64,000 nt of DNA from Gigaspora rosea (lineage: Eukaryota > Glomeromycota > Glomeromycetes > Diversisporales > Gigasporaceae), in assembly GCA_003550325.1 (NCBI GenBank), contig QKWP01000107.1:94488-158487 (forward strand). The letters are read 5' to 3'. The notes under the pieces are model-generated. The model saw nothing but the letters and a program-made list of their open reading frames with translations, had not been told where the DNA came from and searched no databases. Positions 1 through 10,748 of the stretch are shown here, piece after piece. Each line of letters starts with the position of its first letter. Positions within the stretch are counted from its first letter, which is position 1. The translations under genes and the position numbers were made by a program.

Positions 1-611
1 TTTTTTTTTTTAGTGAAAACACTAACCAATTGGTTGAGAACACTTGTAGCTAATATACTGTTCTTATGAGAACAGTGTTTGAGTCTGAAATTTCTATCAA
101 ATGAGTAAACAAAACTATATTAGCTATGTTGATCAATTTACTATGATCAAATTTTGATTAGTAAAATCATAAATGTAAATTGAATATTACTTTTATATTA
201 TATTTAATTATAAGAAAAAGTACAAAATTCTAAAATATTCAGATAAAAATTGTACTTATTTTTCAAGTTTCTTTTGAATAATGAATATTTGTTAGGACAA
301 TTTCAAAGCTTCTATGTTTGATTTTTTGTAAAAGCTCTAAGTAAAATCACTATAAAATTCAACTTATAGCTTTGAGAGACTTTTTTTAATCTAAATTAAT
401 AAATTTAAAATACTTTATATACAAATGCTCAAAACTTATATATTGATAGAAAAGTTTCAAATATGGCTTTATATTTTAGTATTTTATAAACAATTTGTAT
501 AAATTTCAAGGTAATTTAATACTTGGACAAGAAGTTGAATTGTTTAAAATTTTATATTAATATTAATAATACTGTATTGATATACAGTATTTATTTAATT
601 TATTATAATAC
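1..611. other. AT-rich flank without a gene
   Basis: I see no coding sequence here. Around positions 59-77 there is a short palindrome built on GTTCTTATGAGAAC. The same kind of palindrome (GTTCTCATGNGAAC) occurs near 17390 and 21590 at the ends of inverted-repeat elements, so bases 1-80 are probably the end of another copy cut by the window edge. The last four bases, ATAC, are the left target duplication of the composite retroelement that follows. Confidence 0.5.
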
Positions 612-1058
612 TGTTATAGAATAGGTTTCTTGTTAGATACAGAGTAAAGCGGAGTTTTACAGTTTTACAGTTTTATAGTTTTAAGTTTTACAGTTTTACA
701 GTTCTATAGTTTATTATTATTATCTTTATATTATTGTATTATTTTATTACTCGCTTGAAAGATATATAAATCCTAGCTTTCTGACCTTCTACATATCAAG
801 CTCTTTAGCTTAGACTCAGTTTCCCTTTCTCCTCCCTCTAACATTTAAATAATTATATCTCTTGAATATTATTATCTAAATAAATAAAATATATTTTTAC
901 CCAATAAATATACTCTTGTCAATTAATAAATATATAATGAACCACTCTAGTGAAGTAATATTCCACTTTATATCTTCTCTGATCTGATCCTTACAAGATC
1001 CCTGTCGCTGTGTGCTATGTTGCAAGTACTATATTGAAGGCTATAGTTGCTTGTAACA
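612..1058 (+). repeat. Left LTR (447 bp, plus orientation)
   Basis: Starts TGTTATAG and ends TTGTAACA, giving a 5-bp terminal inverted repeat TGTTA/TAACA. The reverse complement of nearly all of it recurs in the pieces between 6898 and 15452. Near its start lie several short direct repeats of the form GTTTTACA. The LTR is followed by a TTT spacer and a primer-binding site, as expected for a 5' LTR. Confidence 0.85.
763..770 (+). promoter_or_regulatory. LTR TATA box
   Basis: TATATAAA inside the left LTR, about 150 bp from its start. It is the best TATA match in the LTR and would place transcription start near 790-800, making the upstream part U3. AATAAA-like motifs near 880-900 could serve as polyadenylation signals. 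The assignment is inferred from sequence only. Confidence 0.5.
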
Positions 1059-1061
1059 TTT

Positions 1062-1079
1062 TGGTGCCTTCTAGCGGAA
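1062..1079 (+). other. Primer-binding site
   Basis: TGGTGCCTTCTAGCGGAA begins three bases after the LTR. Its reverse complement ends in CCA as a tRNA 3' end does, with an acceptor strand AGAAGGC plus discriminator A. The right-hand LTR is followed by a related 18-mer (15 of 18 identical) that continues into further tRNA-like sequence (see 6850-6894). A threonine tRNA is the likeliest primer, judged from the anticodon seen in that copy. Confidence 0.65.
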
Positions 1080-1688
1080 ATCATTTAAAACAGCCAGACC
1101 ACTAGACCTCTTTCTCTCCATATTTTCAAAGATTTTCTTGGATACCTCCTCTCCCTCTCCTTTTTTCTAATTAAGTAATTGTTTTTGGTTTTCCTGTCGA
1201 ATTGAAAAAGATTCATTCAGAAGGGCATACTTGAAGCCTCTTGCATTTGTTGTACTGGTATTTTCCTGTCAAATTGAAAAAGATTCATTCAGAAGGGCAT
1301 ACTTGAAGCCTCTGCTTTTGTAGCATTTTCTTTTGTTTTAGTATTCTTAGTTAAATTTTAGTTAGTTTTAGAACCAGATTAGAAACCCCTTACCTCTTAG
1401 TTAGTACATTGAAACCTTTACCTATTTTCTTACATTTTTAGTTAAAAAAATTTTTTTTAGTTGTCAAACCTTTAGGTCTCTTTATAACTAGAGTAAATAG
1501 AGTCTACCAAATTCATCAGCAACAAATTGAAACCTATGACGCTAACTATCCATCTGCTCTTGCAACCACTGTTCTCCAATTTAGTCACCCAAATTTATCT
1601 TGTACTATTTGCTATCCACCTTATATCTATCATCAACATTTTTACCATTTTTGGAATCAGTACCGGGATACATACTTTGCTGGCTAAT

Positions 1689-2660
1689 ATACACAATATA
1701 CTATTGACTCCTTTTTCATTTTAACTCGTCCAAATAGCTATAATACTTGTATAACTGCTGCTCATAATCTTGTTTTCAGCTGCCGATACCATAATCCTTA
1801 TTTGGACCCTAAAGAGGTTATTGCTGATTTACTTCGACAATTCACTCAATATACTTTTGTCCCTACTCTACTAGCAGACTTTCTAGCAATTATCTTTGAC
1901 CACCATATCGAAGGCCTTACTACTTCTACTTCTTCCCTTGGCTGCATTATTGATACTCTTGATCACCTTTTACCTATAATTCAAACTAATATTGACGATC
2001 TTGAATTAAGTCTTACACCTACCTCTCGACCTGTGCGTACCTTACAACCAGAAAATTTAGATAACCAAGCGGGACCTTCCCATTCTACTCATTCTACCAC
2101 TTTAGCACCTTACAATGAAGATACTACCCAAATACCTTTTCCATCTACACTTCGATTTCCAACCTTTTATCTTAGTGAAATCCCTCTTGATAATCCTTTC
2201 CTTCACCAACGTACACCCCTTCACAACAAGTTGCTTCAATTCATACACAATATCAACCCCATTACATATTTTCAATGCACATCTCAACCGACAACTACTC
2301 TTCAGCTACACATAGTTACAGAATTCTATCCTGAAACCAATTTGCACCTAATACTACTCCTTTACACACACCTCCTCTTTAACGGCAATGCCAAACACTT
2401 GATCCTCAACCAGAGTTTGTCTCATCTCAACTTATTGGAGCTTACCCTGACCAAGGAATTGTTGAACCAGAAATACATCAAGAAATAAATTTAACAGAAG
2501 AAAATTTAAAAGAAATAAATTTAGACAGAATTTTAGATGACCTAGCAGAAATACAAGGAGAAATAAATTATCAAGAAGAACCTAAAGAAGAAGAAATAAA
2601 TTATCAAGAAGAGAAGTACACTCAGAACCTGAATCAGAAGCAACTATAGAAGAACAAAAA
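1689..2660 (+). pseudogene. Gypsy gag N-terminal region, broken
   Basis: An open frame runs from about 1689 to 2488 without an ATG at its head. The sequence from about 2491 to 2640 continues with an acidic, Glu/Asn/Gln-rich stretch in which a motif like EINYQEE is repeated. The first part is helix-prone, followed by a Ser/Thr/Pro-rich linker. I recognise no domain. Position between the primer-binding site and the capsid-like segment suggests it is the N-terminal part of gag or a leader ORF of this family. Frame changes show that it is decayed. Confidence 0.45.
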
Positions 2661-2672
2661 CTTGAAAAAAAT

Positions 2673-4170
2673 ATGGCTAAATATGCTTTAACTGCTACTG
2701 CTAAAGCAATGACTACTCTTGCCAATGCTCTTGGACGAGGTGGTGAAAAATCTCTAATCAAAATTGATTTTTATAGTGGTGATGGAACTCAGGACCCTGT
2801 TACATGGGTTGAGAAATTTGAACGAGCTGCCAAAGCTAACCATTGGAGTACTGCTCGCCAATTGGAATTGGCTGCTGCCTATATGAAGGACAATGCCCAG
2901 GAATGGTTTTCTAGGCTTGAGAATGCCCCAAATATTTTTATCATATCAACATGATCAAAACGTTGATGGTAATAATGTCTATCCCTTGCTTTGTTACGCA
3001 GGCATATTTGCCTGCGAAAATTTTAAAATTTTAAATTTTTTAAATAAAACCTTAAATATAAATTTTAGCTATATACTTTCTAAGTAAAAATTATAATATT
3101 AGTTCTGTTTTATCAACTTTATTATAAAATTTTTTTAAAATTATTAAAAAACTTTGGTGTAATAAAAGTTTAAAGTTTTTGTTTTGGAACTTTTACTATA
3201 GAATTTTTTCTTTAGGTTTTCTCAAATTTTATATGTTCCCGTCTATAAAAAAAATTTTCACTTCTAATACAAGTCTTAATTTTTACAAGTAAATCATATA
3301 AAGTCAAATAATGAAAGTTGTCATACTTTATATAAACTACAATATTGTATTAGAAACTATATTTTTAAAACAAATATTTAAAGAATTCGCCAAAATATTG
3401 TAAAATATTTTTTGGTTAAAAAATTTCTTTAAAATTTAATATTTTCAGCTTATAAGCAACATAAACTTTTTGTCTTATAATATAAATTTAAATAATTCAA
3501 AATTATAATCCTTGTTATTAAATTTTAAAATACAAAATTTTATTTAAATATTTTAAATGATTAAAAAAATAGATCAGAGGTATATTTATAGTAAGTTTAT
3601 AGACAAATTTGCTGCAAAGTAGTACAAACTAAGGGATAGCTTTACTTACCTCTTTAAAGAAAAATTTAGCACTACCAAGCAAAAGGCTGCTTGGCAAAAA
3701 CAACTCTTTGAAATCAAACAAGGCACGGACACTGTTGATACCTATGTTAGTCGTTTAAGCAATTAAAAGGACGAGTAGATCCTCTCAATAACTTCTCCGC
3801 TACAGTTATGATCCAGTTCTTTATCCAAGGACTATGACCTGAATATACTATGAATGTTCAAGCTGCTGAACCTGCTAACTTAGCTGATGCTATAACTGAA
3901 GCAAGGAAATGGGAAACTGGTTGGATAATGGCCTCTGAACATAATGCCAATGATGCCAACCAAGCCATTGAACACCTTACCGAACAGATTGCCAAGCTTA
4001 GTATAAATTTTGCTGAGAAACAAGCTGCTCCTCCTACTGTTACTCCTGCCTACTACACTGACCAAAGCAAGGACCGACCCCAATCCAATGCTAGAAATGC
4101 CACCTGCTATTACTGTGGACAAAAAGGACATTTCATCTGAAACTGCTATACTCAATACCAGATCAACAGG
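2673..4170 (+). pseudogene. Gypsy gag capsid and zinc knuckle, interrupted
   Basis: The first part (2673-2952) has the retrotransposon gag pattern: FYSGDGTQDPVTWVEKFERA, then AAAYMKDNAQEWFS. Coding resumes after an insertion at 2979-3639 with SFTYLFKEKF and the hallmark KQGTDTVDTYVSRL, so the insert sits inside the capsid domain. The C-terminal part has a CCHC knuckle, CYYCGQKGHF followed by a stop and then NC; the stop occupies the expected Arg position. A further TGA lies at 3835. Upstream frame and stops make the gene dead. In the family, this protein forms the particle shell and binds the RNA. Confidence 0.8.
2979..3639. mobile_element. Inverted-repeat element inserted in gag
   Basis: About 661 bp of very AT-rich non-coding DNA with imperfect terminal inverted repeats. 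The left end begins CTATCCCTTGCTTTGTTAC; the reverse complement of the right end begins CTATCCCTTAGTTTGTAC. Both ends then contain GCA(G/A)GCATATTTG or GCAGCAAATTTG-like sequence. Gag coding stops at the left edge and resumes at the right edge. The ends resemble those of the piggyBac-like element at 32370-33496 (TATCCCTTAAACC... with GCAAATTTG further in), so the two may belong to related families. No clear target duplication is visible. Confidence 0.6.
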
Positions 4171-4468
4171 AAGGATTACCAAGGATACCAATCTCGTAGC
4201 AGAAGCAGTAATTACTCTTCTAGAAATAACTGATCCTATGACAGATCCAGATCCAGAAACAGAAGCCAATCCAGAGATAGAAATTATAACCGCTCTGGAT
4301 ATGACTTATCCAGGAGCCGAAGCCAGTCACGTGATAGATATAGAGATATAAAAACTATCACTCCTCAAATTGATCCAGATCCAGAAACCGCTCTTCTACC
4401 CCATATCCACATGATATTTATATTCTTGACACTTCAATAATTATACCTATGAACAATTCGAAGCCTTT

Positions 4469-4789
4469 TTGGTTAACGATTCTATTAGAACTGCTGTCGC
4501 CAATTATTTAATTGAAAATTCCAAAACTACTCAGATCCAGACACCTACCTATACTACTCTTGTCAAATGCAATATTAAATTAAATGGAAAGCCCTATCAT
4601 GCTGTAATTGACAGTGGTGCTGCTATTAGCATGATCTCAAGCCAAGTTGTAAAGGAACTTGGAATGAAAATAGAAGCACCTTCTTCTAGCCTTATTGTCT
4701 TAGCTACTGGACCCTCTGTTCAAAGCTTAGGCATAATTAAAAACTTACCTATTGAAATGGAACTACCATCACCATGGATGTTAAAGTAA
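4469..4789 (+). pseudogene. Retropepsin-like aspartic protease
   Basis: The segment AVIDSGAAISMISSQVVKEL carries the D-S-G active site of retroviral-type aspartic proteases and the following hydrophobic and Ser/Thr pattern. A second hydrophobic motif with LGIIKNLPIEM follows. In gypsy elements this enzyme cuts the Gag-Pol precursor. It lies in the expected place after gag but is not in frame with it, and the frame closes after about 106 codons. Confidence 0.7.
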
Positions 4790-4935
4790 TGAATTCTACC
4801 TTTTACTCAATACTTTTAGGAAATGACAGGTCACAAAAAGTAGATGCCAGATGTAGTTAGAAAAACAAAGCCTACACTCTCAGGTAGAATAAAAAGAAAA
4901 TTCATGTACCTACTATTTATGAAAATGATTAACCT

Positions 4936-5463
4936 TTGCCTGCCCAATCTACTATTACTGATGAAAAGGAATTGGAAAAGTTTAAACAAGAATATCACCA
5001 TCCAAAAGAAGCTTATGTGGTAGAAATAGAACCTGACAATTGGACGACCATTACCCTCAGATCCAGGCCCAGCACCTCTTTTACTAAACAAAAGTGTGGA
5101 CGCTGCTACTCCTACAATCACCTTTATGCTGACTGTCCAAACAATGAATGTTACGATATCGTCGCTATGGACATCTGGCTGCACATTGGCGTAAACAAGC
5201 CCCCACAACGGAATATTTGCAAAACCTGCTCTCAACCTGGACACCTGTATAAGGACTGTCCTGATAACCTATGTTATCAATGCAAACAGTATGGACATAT
5301 ATGTGCTAACTGCCCTCAAATGACCCAGATTTTGGAAAACCAACGATATCAATGTGGTTGTCAGCCTCAGGATGTAAATGCTAAATGCTTACCTAATTAC
5401 TCCCCTTTCAGGACTAACCATTGCTGCAAATGCAAAGTACCCAATAGACCAGAAGATATCTGA
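4936..5463 (+). pseudogene. Array of zinc knuckles between protease and RT
   Basis: A 175-codon open frame rich in Cys and His. Visible knuckles include CGRCYSYNHLYADC, CKTCSQPGHLYKDC and CYQCKQYGHICANC, each of the form C-x2-C-x4-H-x4-C, followed by further CxC and CxxC pairs. Such knuckles normally sit at the end of gag; here at least three lie downstream of the protease. They would bind single-stranded nucleic acid. The frame ends at a TGA (5461-5463), after which the same reading frame goes on with further stops. Start codon is uncertain. Confidence 0.6.
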
Positions 5464-6483
5464 TTCTTGGAACAAACTTTAGTTTGCAAAGGATGCTAGA
5501 TTGACTTCCACAAGAACTAGATCCAGAAGATCCATGAAGCATAGAGTTCTTTACTAATGTGAAGGCCGAGGAATGCTAACAGAATGTAATCTCTGTCGAG
5601 AACAAGGTATCAGACCCAAGATGATTAAACTTGATTTGATCTGAGAAGATACCCGATTTTGAAATCTCGAACACTTGTATGCTTATAAAGCTGCAAAAGA
5701 TGTTGAATGGAACCCTAACTACAACTTATGGATTCAAGTATACCATTATACTGAATTCACCAGAAACTGGATATGCATATGATCTTAACCAGAGTCGAGT
5801 TTATCATCTTGCCAAGATACAGATTGGTGAAAGTGATAAAGCCTCACTCATGCTCTAGAGCCCCAGATCGCTGACTGCTCCAACCAGAGATATACCTATG
5901 ATGAAGTTAATATCATCATGAGAGCCTCTCAAGTACAATTAAGTGAAACTGAAGAGAAAACCCTTCAAAGAATTTTGGCTGAATCTTTTGATACAAGTCA
6001 CCCAGATTTTGACCAACAGAAAGCTATGGAAAACTTACAAAGACAATTCCTAGGAACTGTTGGACTTTGTAAGGAATGTATAATAGTCAAAAAGAATACT
6101 GAATTAGAACAATTCAACTCTTATTGTGAGGAATGTTATGAAGCACTTTACCCTTCTCCAGACCCAGAAGTTCTGTCTCCTCCAATCTCTCCAACACTAG
6201 ATCACCTGTTGTTGCACCCATAAAAACTGCACCAGCAATTTTAGAACCCACAGACCTTGCCCCCCTCCTTTAGGAACAGATTAGGCAACAGACCCAAATC
6301 ATTGCTCTACTACAGGAACAGGCCAAGACTTTTGAACGCCAGGACCAGACCATAAAGAAACTACAAGCCCGAGTTGATTATTTCGAAACCTTCCATTCTC
6401 GGCTAAGGGATTTATATAATGAATCTTTCTCTTCTACTGCTCTGGTATCCAACTTTAATAATGGTGATGCTCAAAATTTTTGA
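5464..6483 (+). pseudogene. Spacer domain of pol with CxxC pairs and coiled coil, broken
   Basis: Coding continues in pieces. One piece (5918-6223) has two CxxC pairs, LCKECIIV and YCEECYEAL, which together could form a small zinc site. It is followed by a Gln-rich heptad-like stretch around 6270-6400 (EQIRQQ, LLQEQAKTFERQ, KKLQARVDYFE) expected to form a coiled coil. Stops at 5642, 5660 and 6481 are all TGA, two of them in a conserved-looking context where Arg would fit. I do not recognise this roughly 1-kb region from standard gypsy elements. Confidence 0.45.
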
Positions 6484-6850
6484 GTCATTATAAGCAAGAT
6501 CAAAAACTACTCAAAAGATACAGACAATTCTAGACCCAGAATTATTCGAGAAATTTATACTGTGACTCAGGAAATAAAACCAAAAGTAGGACCTTTAACT
6601 ACTCACCAAGGAGCTCAATTTCGACAATTGCTTCTTGAATTTGCTGACCTCTTTGCAAAGGATAAGACCCAATTAGGTAGAACTAATCTAGTAACCCATC
6701 GAATCTTTACTGACAATGTACCTCCTATCAGCTCTTGACCTTATATAATGCCTCTTACTGAACAAACCTTTATTAATAAAAAGGTACAACGAATACTAGA
6801 TAACAAGCTAATTAAAGAGTCCTCAAGCCCTTGGGCCTCTCCCATTGTAT
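6484..6850 (+). pseudogene. Truncated N-terminus of gypsy reverse transcriptase
   Basis: Shows the usual lead-in to Ty3/gypsy RT: LLEFADLFAKDKTQLGRT, then MPLTEQTFINKKVQRILDN and ESSSPWASPIVLV. One TGA (6736-6738) lies in the P-Y-x-M-P motif region. Immediately after the 'IVLV' motif, where a lysine-rich DG motif should follow, the sequence changes to the tRNA-like segment and the inverted LTR. The catalytic YxDD, RNase H and integrase are absent. Confidence 0.8.
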
Positions 6851-6894
6851 TGGTAAGCAGAAGGTCAGCAGTTCGATTCCGCCAAAAGGTACCA
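6850..6894 (+). other. Copied tRNA 3' half at the inverted LTR
   Basis: Directly before the inverted LTR and a 3-base spacer is a 43-45 nt segment that reads as the 3' half of a tRNA. Anticodon loop TTGGTAA (U33 present, anticodon GGT, purine at 37), anticodon stem 3' strand GCAGA, variable loop AGGTC, T arm AGCAG-TTCGATT-CCGCC (two A/C mismatches), acceptor strand AAAAGGT, discriminator A and CCA. There is no 5' half: upstream is RT coding sequence, which shares the microhomology TTGGTAAG with it. It fits minus-strand strong-stop DNA still joined to its primer. Anticodon GGT would mean threonine. Confidence 0.6.
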
Positions 6895-6897
6895 AAA

Positions 6898-7029
6898 TGT
6901 TACAAGTGAGTATAGCCTTCAATATAGTACTTGCAACATAGCACAAGCGACAGGGATCTTGTAAGGGTCAGAGAAGATATAAAGGGGTGTGGAAGTGGAA
7001 TATTACTTTACTAGAGCGGTTCAGTATAT
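6898..7029 (-). repeat. Outer right LTR, R-U5 part (minus orientation)
   Basis: Reverse complement of the last ~130 bases of the left LTR, starting with TGTTACAAG. It stops at ...CAGTATAT, where the inner LTR begins. The rest of this outer LTR resumes at 15151. The four bases ATAT (7026-7029) and ATTT (15151-15154) look like the target duplication of the inner LTR, with one mismatch. Confidence 0.75.
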
Positions 7030-7852
7030 TGTTACAAGCGACTATAGCCTTCAATATAGTACTGGCAACACAGCACACAGTGACAGGGATCTTGTAAGGG
7101 TCAGAGAAGATATAAAGCGGTATGGAAGTGAATATTACTTCACTAGAGCGGTTCAGTATATATTTATTAATTGACAAGAGTATATTTATTTGGAAAGATA
7201 TATTTTATTTATTTAGATAATAATATTCAAGAGATATAATTATTTAAGTATTAGAGGGAGGAGAAAGAGAATCTGAGTCTAAGCTAAAGAGCTGACGTGT
7301 AGAAGGTCAGAAAGCTAGGATTTATATATCTTTCAAGTGAATAATAAAATAATACAATAATATAAAGATAATAATAATAAACTATAGAACTGTAAAACTG
7401 TAAAACTCAACGAACTCTCTCTGCTGATCCTCACGAATACTTCCAGTAAAAAGAAAAATCGAAGCTAGAGCAAAAACAAGCATAGAAAACAACAAAAATA
7501 CACATAAAGAAAGTTGTAGAAATCCACAAAATACATAGAGTTTCTTAGTAGCAAAAATTTGAGTAGCTAGTTAAAGTGCTTTGAAATTTTATTTTTGGAA
7601 TTTTTGTTCAGAAAAATATTTTTTGGTTGATACTTTTGGGGAATCACTCTAGACCCTGATCTGCAGATCCTAAGAAATGTGTAAACAAACAAATACAACA
7701 AACAATAAAAACAAAACAACAATACGTTACAAAAGTAGCATGTGAATCAACAAAACAATACTAAATAGTTAGCCGGAAAATAAACAAGACAAAACAGAAA
7801 GCAGTAATAAATAAGCCACCAAGATCATAGGAAAATAAATTACAACTACAAT

Positions 7853-9310
7853 ATGCAAAAATCAGTACAACATGATAATCAATCAACCTCTACAGAGATA
7901 AACTGGGAGGCTAAATTTCTCAGATACCAGAACATTTTCAAATCATCAGAAAAAGAACGCAGAGAGATTTTACTAGAACATAGAGCTAGAATACTAAGAA
8001 GAGACAAAGAAATCGCAGCAATAACTGGAGCAGAGCCAGAGTTCATCTGCATGTGCTGGTGCATTTTCGAACTATATGATTACGTAGATTATCTCAAGGC
8101 AGAAGCCAAAAAGAAGGAAGAAGCATATTATACTTCAACAGAAGAAAATGAGAAGATCAAGAATCTTTTATTAACACAAGAATGTGGTACTAGTGACTAT
8201 GGACTATTAGAAACCATAAACAGAGAAAAGACAGAGGCCCCGTCAGAACTAGAAGGTGACACTAAAGGAGAAGTAAAAAGAGCACCAAATACTGAAAGTG
8301 TGAAGCAAGAAGCAGATCTTGAAAATTTAAACGAAGAAGAAGATAGTGTAATGTCAAATGGGATCTCACACGGGGCAGATCCTGAGATAGTTAATATGAA
8401 TACTACAAAAAGACAAAAAACTGCATACACATATACTATGTGGACATTCTGGAAGATACAAGGTCAGCAAGAATAAGAAGAAGTTTACAGTTTTAAGGAA
8501 GGTCTTATTTACAGAATAGCGAAACCAAATCAAGAAAAAAGTAGTATCCTTTAACATTTTTTTCTGGAACAAGCAACGAGAAAATGCTTTCAAGAAAGCT
8601 TGGGCAATACACTTCGAGAAGGGCAAGATGTGTAGAATTTCTGAGAGGCACTTTGCGAAGGAGGCATTAGAAAGTAGAGCAGCATTCAAAGCAGTCATTA
8701 AAAATGTGCCCAGAACAGCAATAGAAATAATGCTCTTGCGCCAACTTAAAGGAATTAATGCAAAGGCCGTATACATCTCATTTAACAGTGACTTTAACCA
8801 AAAAACAATGGCATAAGTTTACTTCGAATCTAGAGAAGACTTACAAGAGGCCTTAAAGAAAAGGGTATATTACTACAACACTAAGCTAATTTGGTCAACA
8901 GGTCCCCTAAGTCACAAGAATATAAAGTCACTAGAAGTAAATACAAAAGTGGCACCAACAAGCCTCAATGAAACTAAGATAATACAAAGACCTAAAGTTA
9001 GCAGAAATAGAAGTATCGAAGACCAAGAAAAGAAGTCATACTGGAGGAGTTCATAGCAAACAAGGGTCTTTAGGCTGACTGAAAAAAAAACCGAACAGGG
9101 TTCAGACGGAATAGTATAATAGTAGAAACCATAGATAAAGGTAAAGAGGCATGTTATGGAAACCAAAAAGAGACAGTACAAAAGAGAGTAAACAAAAAGG
9201 ACCAGGACACACAAGGCATGCTTACTCAAATTTTGGAAAGACTCACGAGACTAGAGACCAGACAAATTAATGCTTCAACTGGTACTGCAAGAGCGGAATT
9301 TGCAAACCAA
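7853..9310 (+). pseudogene. LINE ORF1 with RRM-like domain
   Basis: The first part (7853-8476) is a charged, coiled-coil-prone protein of about 207 residues with a Cys-rich patch (CMCWC) and an acidic tail. After a stop, coding goes on around 8550-8960 with a fold resembling the non-canonical RRM of fungal LINE ORF1s: FKAVIKNVPRTAIEIMLL, AKAVYISFNS, VYFESREDLQEAL, YYNTKLIW. A later heptad-like segment, MLTQILERLTRLETRQ, ends the region. ORF1 proteins bind the element RNA as a chaperone. At least two stops or frame changes break it. Confidence 0.65.
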
Positions 9311-9402
9311 TTCTAGTTTTCGCACCAGTTGAATTACAGAACAGGCCAGGGGAGTCCTCAGGTAGCGATAATAATAGAGGGTCCCTGGTCCCATATATCA
9401 TA

Positions 9403-10748
9403 ATGAGCAAAGTAAAAAAAGAAAAAGACATTAAATACGAGCAATTTAATATTTTAAACATTGGTTTTCATAATATTAATGGTATTAAAAGCAATAGAAA
9501 CAAATTAAAAGCGGTAATAGACTATGCGAAAAGTAAGGGATTGGACATTTTAGGACTAGATAAGACAAATATAGAAGGCAGTGAAGGAGAATACTTTTTA
9601 GATGAACAATGCATGTACAAGAGCTTTTGTGCAGGTGCAGATAGTAATAAGTTAAAAGGATCAGGATTGGGATCTTAATTAAAAAACATTGGGAAAGACA
9701 TATCACCTGCATAGAAAAGGATGATCCGTATTTTGTCTGTATAATGCTAGACTTCAAAAGACTGACGATAGCCATCATATACTTGTATGTCGCCCCCAAT
9801 AACAAAATAGTTCAAGAGGGGATTTTAAACTGACTTAAGAAAAGAATAGAAAAGAAAATGAGAAAAACACAAAGATTCATTGTACTGGGAGACCTGAATA
9901 TCGATAAATGGAAAACAGCAGAAGGAAGTTTAGCAGACACCACTCAAACAAAACATCACAAGGCGAAGAATCATAACTCTAATTCCAACTTCAAAAGAAA
10001 AATTCTAGCTCTACTAGAAGAGAGAAATTTCTATGATACACAAGAAGTAAAGCAAGAGCCAACGTGGTCAAACAGAAATGCTAACATGAGAATCGATTAC
10101 ATCTGGGTCTCCAATGAGTGGAAGAATAATAATATATATAGCAAGGTTGATGGGATGATATGCTGTATGATGAGTGACCACAAGCTAATTAGAGCCAGCA
10201 TCATCACAGGAATCGATTTGAGACCCAGGAGTGTGGCAAAAGTAAGAAGATGGAACAAGACAAGAGTAAATATTGAAATTGACAAGGCATCAAAAGAAGA
10301 TTGGGACAGGTACAGCAGTTTGCTAGAAAACAAACTATCAAGTATGTGGGAGAAATGCAAGTCCAAGAATTTGGACGAAAAGTGGGACATTATAGAAGAA
10401 TGCATTAGAATCGCAGCAAACAATAATTTACTGAAAACACAGAAAACACCAGAGATAATAGAGATTAGCAAGGAAACCTCAGAAGAGAAAAGACTAAGAT
10501 TAACAATCAAAGAAATCAATTGTGGCTACAAAAAAGTTAGAAGAGGTTCCCTATATGAAACGGATAGAGATAAACTACAAAAACTTCTGATACAATTAAA
10601 AGAAACTGCAGGACTAAATCCAGAGGAAGCAGCCTTGAATGAGGAATCAGTAGATCAAGAAAACCTCAAAAGATGGGCCAAGTTACTACATAAGGAGTGG
10701 CGGCATAGACTAAGAAAAGTCAAAGAGAAAGAGATAAGGGGCACATAG
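9403..10748 (+). pseudogene. LINE ORF2: APE-type endonuclease
   Basis: Endonuclease/exonuclease/phosphatase fold. Motifs in order: FNILNIGFHNINGIK near the N-terminus, ILGLDKTNI, FIVLGDLNIDKW (catalytic GDLN), RIDYIWVSN, and MSDHKLIRASI (catalytic SDH). It nicks target DNA to start insertion. A frameshift or stop at about 9675 and another near 9830 separate the first third from the rest. After the SDH motif comes a long charged linker leading to RT. The linker closes at about 10748. Confidence 0.8.

Noticed and set aside
1527..1724. 65-codon hydrophobic frame in the gypsy leader
   Set aside because: It overlaps the better gag-like frame starting near 1689 and has no family features.
6850..6894. 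A functional tRNA gene
   Set aside because: Only the 3' half is present, upstream bases are RT coding and do not pair with the anticodon stem, the T stem has two mismatches, and CCA is encoded as in a reverse-transcribed copy.
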